Part shown: positions 27,242 through 36,189 of the stretch, piece by piece
Layout: every line of letters starts with the position of its first letter
Numbering within the stretch: position 1 is the stretch's first letter
Assembly (NCBI RefSeq): GCF_030140925.1
Contig: NZ_JARBWD010000001.1
Span: forward strand, 2,170,001-2,234,000
Source of the DNA: Parerythrobacter aestuarii
GTDB lineage: Bacteria; Pseudomonadota; Alphaproteobacteria; Sphingomonadales; Sphingomonadaceae
DNA length: 64,000 nucleotides
Reading direction: 5' to 3'
Position numbers and translations under genes: made by a program
The notes under the pieces: generated by a model
The model's database searches: none
What the model saw: only the letters and a program-made list of their open reading frames with translations
What the model was told of the DNA's origin: nothing

Positions 27242-28876
27242 ATGACCGACACCCGCGCCAAAGCCCGTCTCGAGGTTCGACAGGCCAAGCTGTCTGACGT
27301 GCGCGCCATCGCCGACCTCGTGCGCCGCGCCTATGATGACTTGCCCGCCTATACCCACGGCGAGATCAGAGGCCAGATCAACAATTACCCGGACGGTTGC
27401 TTCGTCGCCAAGCTGGACGGGAAGCTGGTGGGCTATTGCGCCTCCATGCGGCTGAGCGAACGAGTCGCTTTTTCAGATCACAGCTGGGACGAAGTGACAG
27501 GCAACGGTTTTGGCAGCCGCCATAATGCCAAGGGCGACTGGCTCTATGGTTACGAGATGTGCGTCGATCCCAAGACCCGTGGCACCCGGATCGGGCGGCG
27601 GCTGTACGAAGAGCGCCGCGCACTCGCCGAACGCCTCGACCTGACCGGTATCGTATTCGGCGGTCGCATGCCCGGTTTTGCCCGCGCTACCCGTCGCAAG
27701 CGCAACCGAGCGGACACGCCGCAAGACTATCTGGAAATGTTGCTGGAAGGGAAGATCCACGACCCCGTACTGCGTTTCCAGCTTGCCAACGGGTTCGAAC
27801 CGCAGGGGATCCTCGAGGGCTACTTGCCCGAGGACAAGGCCTCGAAAGCCAATGCCGTGCGGATGGTGTGGCGCAACCCCTACGTCGATAGCGATGCCCC
27901 GCCCAAGCACCGGGTACCGCGCGATGTCGAAAGCGTCCGCATTGCGACCTGCCAGTTGCAGGCCCGCGCGGTCTCCGACTTCGATGAGTTCATGCGCCAG
28001 GTGGAGTATTTCGTCGATGTTGCAGCCGATTACGAGGCAGACTTCATCGTCTTTCCCGAGCTCTTCACTTTGATGCTGCTGAGCGCCGAGGAAAAGGAAC
28101 TCAATCCCGCCGAAGCCATTGAAGCCCTAAGCCGCTACACGCCGCGCCTGCGCACCCAGCTCAGCGAGTTCGCGCTCAATTACAACATCAACATCATCGG
28201 CGGGTCGCACCCGACCCGGATGGACGACGGCGACATCCACAATGTCGCCTATGTCTGCCTGCGCGATGGTTCGGTCCATGCCCAGGAAAAGATTCACCCC
28301 ACCCCCAACGAAGCCTATTGGTGGAACATAAAGGGCGGCGACACGATCGATGCGATCCAGACAGATTGCGGACCGATCGGGGTGTTGATTTGTTATGACA
28401 GCGAATTTCCCGAGCTCGCTCGTCGGCTGGTCGACGAAGGCGCGCGAATCATCTTCGTGCCCTTCTGCACCGATAGCCGCCAGGGCTATATGCGCGTGCG
28501 ATATTGCGCACAGGCACGGGCAATCGAGAACCAGTGCTATGTCGTGATGAGCGGCAATGTCGGGAACCTGCCTAACGTCGCGAACATGGACATCCAGTAC
28601 GCGCAAAGCTGCATCCTGACACCCTGCGATTTCCCGTTTGCCCGCGACGGCATCGCAGCGGAAGCCAGCGAGAATGTCGAGACGTTGACCATTAGCGACG
28701 TCAATCTCGCTGATCTCAGCTGGGCCCGGGCGGAAGGCACCGTGCAGAACCTCGCCGATCGCCGCTTCGACCTTTACCGCATCGAATGGGATAAGCGCGT
28801 GGGACAGGTTTCGCCGCGCATTGGCGAAGACAGCGAGGCACCGTCGGCCGGTCCGCATGGCGGACGCGGAGGCTAA
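27242..28876 (+). CDS. GNAT acetyltransferase-nitrilase fusion protein
   Basis: A 544-residue two-domain cytoplasmic enzyme. Residues about 10-215 form a GNAT N-acyltransferase (LEVRQAKLSDVRAIADL; acetyl-CoA loop region MCVDPKTRGTRIGRRLYEERR). Residues about 230-525 form a carbon-nitrogen hydrolase with the full catalytic triad Glu273 (FPE), Lys350 (QEKIHPTPNE) and Cys384 (LICYDSEFPE). Such fusions occur in many bacteria and have been annotated as amidohydrolases with an N-terminal GNAT, possibly coupling acyl transfer and deamidation; the substrate is unknown to me. The gene has its own leader after the icd terminator. Confidence 0.9.
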   Translation: MTDTRAKARLEVRQAKLSDVRAIADLVRRAYDDLPAYTHGEIRGQINNYPDGCFVAKLDGKLVGYCASMRLSERVAFSDHSWDEVTGNGFGSRHNAKGDWLYGYEMCVDPKTRGTRIGRRLYEERRALAERLDLTGIVFGGRMPGFARATRRKRNRADTPQDYLEMLLEGKIHDPVLRFQLANGFEPQGILEGYLPEDKASKANAVRMVWRNPYVDSDAPPKHRVPRDVESVRIATCQLQARAVSDFDEFMRQVEYFVDVAADYEADFIVFPELFTLMLLSAEEKELNPAEAIEALSRYTPRLRTQLSEFALNYNINIIGGSHPTRMDDGDIHNVAYVCLRDGSVHAQEKIHPTPNEAYWWNIKGGDTIDAIQTDCGPIGVLICYDSEFPELARRLVDEGARIIFVPFCTDSRQGYMRVRYCAQARAIENQCYVVMSGNVGNLPNVANMDIQYAQSCILTPCDFPFARDGIAAEASENVETLTISDVNLADLSWARAEGTVQNLADRRFDLYRIEWDKRVGQVSPRIGEDSEAPSAGPHGGRGG

Positions 28877-28935
28877 CAGGGCTGACGCCGCCAATCGGCC
28901 CGTGACCTGCGCCGTTCACGCGCTATAGGTGGTGC

Positions 28936-30696
28936 ATGGCCGGTGAACTCGAACTCTCCCCAGTCCTTTCCGACGCGCTGGTGATCCTCGGCTCGGCCGG
29001 GATCGTGATTCCGGTTTTCACTCGCTTCAAGATCACTCCCGTAATCGGATTCATTCTGATCGGAATCGCTGTCGGACCCTTCGGCCTGGGGGCCTGGGTG
29101 TATGAATACGACTGGCTGAAACACATAACCATATCAGATCCGGAAGGGTTGGCGCCGTTTGCCGAATTCGGGATCATATTGCTGCTGTTCGCCATCGGGC
29201 TTGAACTGTCGTTCAAGCGATTATGGACCTTGCGCAAGCTGGTGTTCGGCCTTGGTGCCATGGAATTGCTGGTCATCGGCAGCTGTATCGCTGCCGTGCT
29301 TGCCATGATGGGCCAATACTGGACCGGGGCACTTGCACTTGGCTTTGCGCTGGCATTCTCATCGACTGCGATCGTGCTGCCTATTTCCGGAACCAAGTCA
29401 CCTGTCGGCCGCGCAGCCCTTTCCATGCTGTTGTTCGAAGATATCATGATCGTGCCGATCATTTTCATCCTCGGTGCGCTCGCCCCTTATGCACAGAGCG
29501 ATGGTGTCAGCGGGCTGGTCGATACGCTGTGGCAAGGCGGCCTCGTGATCGTTGCCCTGCTCGTGCTCGGCCGGATCGCCCTGCCCCGCCTGTTTGCGCA
29601 AGCGGCGCGAACCAAGAGCCCCGAGTTGTTTCTCGCCGCCTCGTTGCTGGTCGTCATCGGAGCGAGCCTGGCAACCGCAGTGACCGGCCTCTCGCCCATC
29701 GTCGGCGCCCTCATCGCCGGGTTGCTGATCGCGGAAACCGAATACCACAGCGAAGTCGAATCGATCATGGAGCCGTTCAAGGGACTCGCGCTCGGTGTGT
29801 TCCTGATCACAGTCGGCATGAGTATCGATCTTTCCAGCATTTGGGAGCACCTTTGGACGATACTCGCCGCCGTCATGCTGGTGCTTGTGTTCAAGGCGCT
29901 GGTCACTGGCATGTTGCTGCGTTTGATGGGTGCGCGCCGCTCGACCGCTGCGGAAACCGGGATCCTGATGGCAAGCCCGTCGGAAACCACACTGATCGTG
30001 ATGTCGGCTGCCGGCTCGGCCATGCTGATCCAGCCCGGCACCGCACAGTTCTGGCAGATCGTCACAGCCATCGGCCTTACCATCACGCCGCTGCTCGCCA
30101 TGCTCGGTCGTGCCATCGGGCGGCGGGTTGAGCCGGTGCCGGTTACCGACGATGTCGATGACGACGTGCCGCGCGTCATCATTATCGGGATCGGGCGCGT
30201 CGGGATGTTGGTGGCAGACATGCTCAAGGCGCATGACCGCGCCTATGTCGCAATCGATAGCGACGCCGACCTCATTTCCAGTGCCCGCAGGAAAGGCTAT
30301 CATGCCGTTTTCGGCGATGCCAGTCGCGGCGATGCGCTCAGCCGGCTGGGAGTCGAAATTTCACCTGCAGTCGTACTGACGATGGACGAGCCGGTGCTGG
30401 CCGAACGCCTGACTCGAAAATTGCGCACCGATCACCCAGAGCTGCTGATTGTTTCCCGTGCCCGGGACAGCCAGCATGCCGCAGAACTCTATCGCGCAGG
30501 TGCCAGCCATGCCGTACCGGAGCAGCTGGAGAGTTCGTTGCAGCTTTCGGAAGCTGTCCTGGCAGATATCGGCGTCCCGATGGGCCCGGTGATTGCCTCC
30601 ATCCACGAAAAGCGCGACGAGTTCCGCGATATGATCCAGGAAGAAGCGGGTCTCTCTCATAAACCGAAGCTGAGGACGAGCACGCTGAGGACCTGA
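28936..30696 (+). CDS. Monovalent cation:proton antiporter, KefB/YbaL type
   Basis: A 586-residue inner-membrane protein. About residues 10-390 hold the CPA2 Na+/H+ exchanger domain with some 12 helices, including LIGIAVGPFGLG, LLFAIGLELSFKRLW and SSTAIVLPIS. Residues about 405-540 form a TrkA-N/RCK nucleotide-binding domain (VIIIGIGRVGMLVADML with the dinucleotide glycines, then AIDSDADLI). This is the KefB/KefC layout for potassium efflux; glutathione control is not established here. Potassium or sodium specificity cannot be told from the sequence. Confidence 0.92.
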   Translation: MAGELELSPVLSDALVILGSAGIVIPVFTRFKITPVIGFILIGIAVGPFGLGAWVYEYDWLKHITISDPEGLAPFAEFGIILLLFAIGLELSFKRLWTLRKLVFGLGAMELLVIGSCIAAVLAMMGQYWTGALALGFALAFSSTAIVLPISGTKSPVGRAALSMLLFEDIMIVPIIFILGALAPYAQSDGVSGLVDTLWQGGLVIVALLVLGRIALPRLFAQAARTKSPELFLAASLLVVIGASLATAVTGLSPIVGALIAGLLIAETEYHSEVESIMEPFKGLALGVFLITVGMSIDLSSIWEHLWTILAAVMLVLVFKALVTGMLLRLMGARRSTAAETGILMASPSETTLIVMSAAGSAMLIQPGTAQFWQIVTAIGLTITPLLAMLGRAIGRRVEPVPVTDDVDDDVPRVIIIGIGRVGMLVADMLKAHDRAYVAIDSDADLISSARRKGYHAVFGDASRGDALSRLGVEISPAVVLTMDEPVLAERLTRKLRTDHPELLIVSRARDSQHAAELYRAGASHAVPEQLESSLQLSEAVLADIGVPMGPVIASIHEKRDEFRDMIQEEAGLSHKPKLRTSTLRT

Positions 30697-30705
30697 GCGG
30701 CATTG

Positions 30706-31530
30706 TCAGCCCTTGGTGGCCGCCACAATCCAGGCTCCGGCTTTCAACGCGACGATCGAACCGCTGGCATGGCGTTTGAGATAGCGCCTCAGCCTGGCTT
30801 GGAAGCGCTCCTTCTCGGCATCCCCCAGCTGCGAAGCTGCGCGCGCGGCCGGACCGATAACTGCGAAATAGGCCAGGGCATCTTCTATCGGGTCTTCTCC
30901 TGCGCCCACCACGAAAGCGAAATCGACGGATTCGATCGTGACATCGAGCCAACCTGCCTTGGTGAGGATGGCTTCGACGCGGGTTGCATCGGAAAATGCG
31001 AAAGGGCCCGGTGCAAACGGATCACCCGGTTCATCACTACCGGGCGGGAGGAGGCCGACAACATCCTGCGCCCAAAGATTCTCCGACACCGCCCGGAAGC
31101 AACTGAAGACAAGCCGTCCATCGACTGCCGCGATACCGTGAAGATGCGAGAAGGCAGCGACAGGATCGTCGAAGAACATCACCCCGTGGCGGGAAACCAG
31201 CAAATCGGGTGAGAATCCCTCGCGTTGCCAGATCGCGGCATCGCCGAGTTCAAAGCCGACATTGGGAAGTTTTGCTCCTCGTTCACGCGCCACTGCAACA
31301 AGATCTTCGCTGACGTCCACACCGACGATCTCGGCCGCAGGATGCGCGCGTGCGAGAGCCAGCGATAGCTCCCCTGCCCCGCAGCCGATATCCAGCACCC
31401 GCTCAATCGGCCGGGCACTGGCCCTCGCCAGCAACAGATCGGTGAGACCGGTGAAACTTCGGTCGGTGCGCGACCAGTGCGTGGCCCAGGTCATTCCAAC
31501 TCGACCTTCCCAGGCTGCCTTGTCGGTCAT
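30706..31530 (-). CDS. SAM-dependent methyltransferase
   Basis: A 274-residue class I methyltransferase. The SAM site is RVLDIGCGAGELSLALA near residue 45, followed by an acidic ribose ligand in IVGVDVSEDLV and by a motif III region with LLVSRHGVMFFDDP. The ATG at 31530 is preceded by GAGGAG 8 nt upstream; a longer in-frame extension overlaps the recA terminator and is rejected. The acceptor is unknown; the domain resembles ubiquinone/menaquinone-type or trans-aconitate-type methylases. It is convergent with the antiporter gene. Confidence 0.88.
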   Translation of the reverse strand: MTDKAAWEGRVGMTWATHWSRTDRSFTGLTDLLLARASARPIERVLDIGCGAGELSLALARAHPAAEIVGVDVSEDLVAVARERGAKLPNVGFELGDAAIWQREGFSPDLLVSRHGVMFFDDPVAAFSHLHGIAAVDGRLVFSCFRAVSENLWAQDVVGLLPPGSDEPGDPFAPGPFAFSDATRVEAILTKAGWLDVTIESVDFAFVVGAGEDPIEDALAYFAVIGPAARAASQLGDAEKERFQARLRRYLKRHASGSIVALKAGAWIVAATKG

Positions 31531-31641
31531 CCGCTCATCTCCTCGCTGGCGTCCCGGCCACTTACTTGCCCGGATCGGTTCGGCGGCGATCCTCGATATT
31601 GTCGCGTTAGCGGCCCTGGGCCAAGCTGCAAGAACCAACGG

Positions 31642-31677
31642 AAAAGCCGGCGCGGACTTCGGGGCATCCGCGCCGGC
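31642..31677 (-). terminator. Intrinsic terminator of recA
   Basis: A perfect 11-bp stem GCCGGCGCGGA/TCCGCGCCGGC (31646-31656 and 31667-31677) with a 10-nt loop is followed on the reverse strand by TTTT. It lies about 70 bases after the recA stop. Confidence 0.85.
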
Positions 31678-31690
31678 GATCCATGTGTTC

Positions 31691-31728
31691 GGGTGCATGA
31701 AATGGGAGTCGAACCCGCAGCGGCACCC
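31691..31728 (-). other. tRNA T-arm-like hairpin in the recA 3' UTR
   Basis: Read on the reverse strand, GGGTGC...GCACCC encloses GGG-TTCGACT-CCC, where the 7-nt loop has the canonical T-loop sequence. The rest of a cloverleaf is missing, so it is not a functional tRNA. It may be a tRNA remnant, an old attachment site or chance. Confidence 0.35.
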
Positions 31729-31744
31729 GCTTGAGAAGAGCGTC

Positions 31745-32803
<1,059 letters not shown>

Positions 32804-32881
32804 GTCATACCCCTTCGTCAGTTGCCACCGGCACTCGTTTGCCTTTCAACTGTTGAGGTATGTACCGCGTTTGTTCCAAAA

Positions 32882-32896
32882 GAACAAGAGCGGAAC
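32882..32896 (-). promoter_or_regulatory. LexA (SOS) operator of recA
   Basis: On the reverse strand the sequence is GTTC-CGCTCTT-GTTC, an exact alphaproteobacterial LexA box, 79 bases upstream of the recA ATG. It sits in an AT-richer patch with further GTTC/GAAC half-sites (GTTCCAAAAGAAC just beside it), which may extend repressor binding. Confidence 0.85.
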
Positions 32897-32942
32897 AAAA
32901 AGATTTGTTCGGAACGGATCTATCTCGCTGGTACGGAGCGGA

Positions 32943-34598
32943 TCATGCGTCGCCCTCGCCAGTGGCGGGCATGCGAACGTCCCAACGCACTTCGCGTTCT
33001 TCGCCGGGTCGCAACTTGAGTTCGAGGATGAAATCCCCGTCCTTGGTCTTGAGCGCCCTGCGCCCCTGCCGGATTTCCCACTGAGCCGTGCTGCCAAGCA
33101 ACAGCCGCATACGCACGCTGCCATTACGGGCATTGCTGAGCCGGGCACCCACGGTCACCCATTCACCGAGGCGATCCGCCGGGCGTTCTTCCAGCTCGCG
33201 CCCGCAAGCACCGAACACCATCGAGCTCTGGCCCAGATCGATCTCGACGTCCTGGCCTTCCGCATAATCGCGCAGGCGATTCTCAGCGACGAGCTGGTCG
33301 CCGAACGCGCTCGGTTCGAACAGCGTAAGGCCGCCGGTGGGCAGGGCGACGCCCAGCCCGTGCTCCTCGTCATTGACGGTTTCGAACACGATGTCGGCGG
33401 GCTGCGGTGACCACTCCTGCATCTCGAACCGGTTAGGCAAGTTCCACGGGTCACAGCGCAGAGTGTAGACGTATTCGCCCTCGACCTTGTCCTTGTCGAG
33501 GAAGGCAACCTGCTTCAGCCCCTTGGCATTGACGGTAATCGCTTCCGGGACACGGTAGAGCTTCAGGTCGCCCAATTGCTCTTCCTGCGCCACCATGCCG
33601 ACGACCGACTTCTGCTGCATGCGGGCACCTGTGACCATGATGCCGTCGGCCATGGCCGATTCCATCATTGGTGCCATAGGCGGCGGCGGAGGGGGCGGCG
33701 GATAGCGCGGGTCGTAGTTCGGCACCGGCGATCCGCGCGCAGTGCTGCCGATGGGATAGCAGGTCAGCCGCAGCGGTCTTGCCGTGGGAGGATCGGACAG
33801 CTGTTCGAAATTGCTTTCGATATTGAGCGTGCCCGCCACTGCCATCAGCTCGGCATCCGGGAAACTCTGGCCGTTATCGTTGAGCAGGGTGAGCCAGCTC
33901 ATCAGCCGCATGCGGACCTTGCCACGTGCCCCACCCTCATCCAGCGTGCCGACATAGTGCGCTTCCCAGTCGAAGCCCCAGGCAAGATAGGTGAGCGTAA
34001 CAGTAAAGGTTCCGCCGCTATCGCTGTTGGTATTGATAGAGAACACAGGCTTGGCAGAGAGCCCGGCTGGTACGCGGTCGAACGCAAGGCCTTCAGGCAG
34101 ACCCGAGCAGCGCACCGCTTCATAACCGTCCTGCGTCTGCAGCACGATGCCGCCATCGGCACGAGTGCGAACGATGGCCTGTTCGCTGGTCTGCGCCCCT
34201 GTTCCCGGATTGGTCCGGGTAATGCGAACACGGTTGCCCAGCGTGCCATCGACCAATGCCGCCGGGCTCAGCAAATCGGCATCGCGGTTCTTCTCGATGG
34301 TCCCGCCGGGCAGCCCAGTCACGATCGCACTGACCGCCACCATGCCTTCCGCCACCCCGGTGAAGCGGATTGTCGATTCACCCGGCGGCAGAGTGACACT
34401 GCGAGTCTCACTGATCATGGCGAAACCGCGCGGCCAACCAGGGTTCATGGCCTGGTATTCGCCGCGAGACGGATCACGATAGATCGTGACGGAAAGCCCT
34501 TGCGGATCCGACGCATCGACGGTTTCCCGCGCCAGTGCCGGATGGGCTGGCAAGGTAACCGCCGCGGCGGCGAGGAGGAAAGAGGCAAGCCGCCTCAT
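32943..34598 (-). CDS. DUF4139 domain protein with VTGAR motif
   Basis: A 551-residue exported protein (signal peptide about residues 1-23, ending ALA). The layout is that of DUF4139 proteins: an N-terminal beta region (VTIYRDPSRGEYQ, TRSVTLPPGESTIRF), then a long beta-rich C-terminal domain with GFDWEAHYVG and VAFLDKDKVEGEYVY, ending REVRWDVRMP. Between the domains are a run of eight prolines and the segment ADGIMVTGARMQQKSV, which looks like the VTGAR/VTGSR motif at the plug start of sphingomonad TonB-dependent receptors. It follows a paralogue by 10 bp. Function unknown; an envelope role is inferred. Confidence 0.75.
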   Translation of the reverse strand: MRRLASFLLAAAAVTLPAHPALARETVDASDPQGLSVTIYRDPSRGEYQAMNPGWPRGFAMISETRSVTLPPGESTIRFTGVAEGMVAVSAIVTGLPGGTIEKNRDADLLSPAALVDGTLGNRVRITRTNPGTGAQTSEQAIVRTRADGGIVLQTQDGYEAVRCSGLPEGLAFDRVPAGLSAKPVFSINTNSDSGGTFTVTLTYLAWGFDWEAHYVGTLDEGGARGKVRMRLMSWLTLLNDNGQSFPDAELMAVAGTLNIESNFEQLSDPPTARPLRLTCYPIGSTARGSPVPNYDPRYPPPPPPPPMAPMMESAMADGIMVTGARMQQKSVVGMVAQEEQLGDLKLYRVPEAITVNAKGLKQVAFLDKDKVEGEYVYTLRCDPWNLPNRFEMQEWSPQPADIVFETVNDEEHGLGVALPTGGLTLFEPSAFGDQLVAENRLRDYAEGQDVEIDLGQSSMVFGACGRELEERPADRLGEWVTVGARLSNARNGSVRMRLLLGSTAQWEIRQGRRALKTKDGDFILELKLRPGEEREVRWDVRMPATGEGDA

Positions 34599-34608
34599 CG
34601 GCCCACTC

Positions 34609-36093
34609 CTACCAGCGAGTTTCGAAAGTGACGCGGACGGTGCGCTCGCCCTCGGCCGGCACCGACACGACCCATTTTCGGCGATCGTTATTGATTTGCG
34701 TGCCGGCTATATCTTCGCTCACGACACGGAAATCATTGCCCCACCATCCGCGATCAAGCCCGGCCTGGACCAGGTCCACATTGACCGGCGTGTTCTTGGC
34801 GTTGGTGAGTTTGTATCGCATCGTCGTGCGGTAATATCGCTTGGGCCGCTCGACATCGACGCGCTCGACTTCCTGACCTTCGCGGATCACACGATAGCGT
34901 GCGGAGCGTTCCCAATCGGCGCTGGTGATTGTCTCGCGCTTTTCGACCTCTGCCTGCACAAAGATGTCGAAAGCATCGCCGGTACGCAGGCTGAGCTCGC
35001 TGCCCATCGGCGTGTGACCGATCCCGTTCTCGCCGATGAATTGCGGCGTGCCGCGACTATCGCGCTGGTAGAAACGAACCGTCCCGGCAGGCAGCGCATC
35101 GCCCAGGCCTCCGTCACGCGAAGAGGAAAATGCAATCTCGCTCGAGGCATTCACAGGGCGACCATCGTTTTGCATCCAGCCGACCGTGCGGGCATAGACC
35201 TTGCGAGCGGCGACGCCTTGGACATCGAGGAAGCTGACCTGCTTGGTCTGGTTATTGGCGATCGTCGTACGACCACTGATCGGATAGAGATAGAAATCGC
35301 CCAATTGTTCGCGGTCGGCTGCCTCCGATCCGGGGCGGACCATGCCACGCGAAGACGACGAACCGAAGCTGCGACCGCTGCCGTTGGGATTGCCCGCGAC
35401 CAGCAGCGTGTTGGCTCGGGTGAAGGTAGTGCCGGTGCTATTGTTCAGCGTCACCCAGCCCTGCATGTCGATCGTGCCGTCGCCTTCATTATAGAGCGCG
35501 ACATAATCGGCCTCCCAGTCGAGCCCGGACGTCAAATAGCGGATCTGCGCCGGTCGGCGGCCCGAGCGAGTCGAGTCGAGGTTGACTGAAAGCGTGGGCC
35601 TTGCGCGCAGGTTCGGCGGAACCCTGTCAAAGACCACACGCACCGGCAGGCCATCGTCGCGCAGCACTTCGATCCGGCTGCCGATCCGTACCACCACGCC
35701 GCCTGCGGTCGAAAGCACTTCGGCCCGCTCGCGGGTTTCCTGCCCGGTCGCCGGGTTGGTCCGCACCAGTGTGACAGTCTGGCCGATGGCCTTCTCCATC
35801 ATCTTCTGTGGAGTGAGGATGTCGAAATCGAAATTCTGCTCGATAATCGCAGTATCGGCAGCCGCGAAACTCAACGTCTGCGGACGGATGCGGGCCGAGA
35901 CATCGGGGAATTCGACCTTGCTGCGCCCGCGCTGGATATCAAGCTGGCGGATATCCTGCACCAGCGCCACATCGTTGTTGTAGATGGTGACGGAGACATC
36001 GCCTTGTGCGGTCTCTTCGTCAGCGCTCTGTGCAGCTGCACCGGCAGCCAGCGCCAGCGTGGCTACAGCGGCAAAGCGAAGCGGAAATTTCAT
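34609..36093 (-). CDS. DUF4139 domain protein
   Basis: A 494-residue exported protein with a clear signal peptide (MKFPLRFAAVATLALAAGAAA). It contains DVSVTIYNNDVALVQDIRQL at the N-terminus, typical of the DUF4140/DUF4139 family, and the second domain with SGLDWEADYVALYNEGDG, KQVSFLDVQGV and RKWVVSVPAEGERTVRVTFETRW at the end. It lacks the polyproline/VTGAR insert of its downstream paralogue. The two probably form an operon. Bacterial DUF4139 proteins are periplasmic or surface proteins of unknown activity. Confidence 0.82.
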   Translation of the reverse strand: MKFPLRFAAVATLALAAGAAAQSADEETAQGDVSVTIYNNDVALVQDIRQLDIQRGRSKVEFPDVSARIRPQTLSFAAADTAIIEQNFDFDILTPQKMMEKAIGQTVTLVRTNPATGQETRERAEVLSTAGGVVVRIGSRIEVLRDDGLPVRVVFDRVPPNLRARPTLSVNLDSTRSGRRPAQIRYLTSGLDWEADYVALYNEGDGTIDMQGWVTLNNSTGTTFTRANTLLVAGNPNGSGRSFGSSSSRGMVRPGSEAADREQLGDFYLYPISGRTTIANNQTKQVSFLDVQGVAARKVYARTVGWMQNDGRPVNASSEIAFSSSRDGGLGDALPAGTVRFYQRDSRGTPQFIGENGIGHTPMGSELSLRTGDAFDIFVQAEVEKRETITSADWERSARYRVIREGQEVERVDVERPKRYYRTTMRYKLTNAKNTPVNVDLVQAGLDRGWWGNDFRVVSEDIAGTQINNDRRKWVVSVPAEGERTVRVTFETRW

Positions 36094-36189
36094 CTGTCCC
36101 TCCCCAATCGAGTTCCTCGTGCAATTCAGGGCAAAGATGCGACCCCCAGCTTTACCTCACCTGAATGTAACTTTGTATCATTCGCCTGA

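Noticed and set aside
31691..31728. A functional tRNA or tmRNA piece after recA
   Set aside because: Only a T-arm-like hairpin is present; acceptor, D and anticodon arms and CCA are missing, and the 5-bp T stem does not pair fully.
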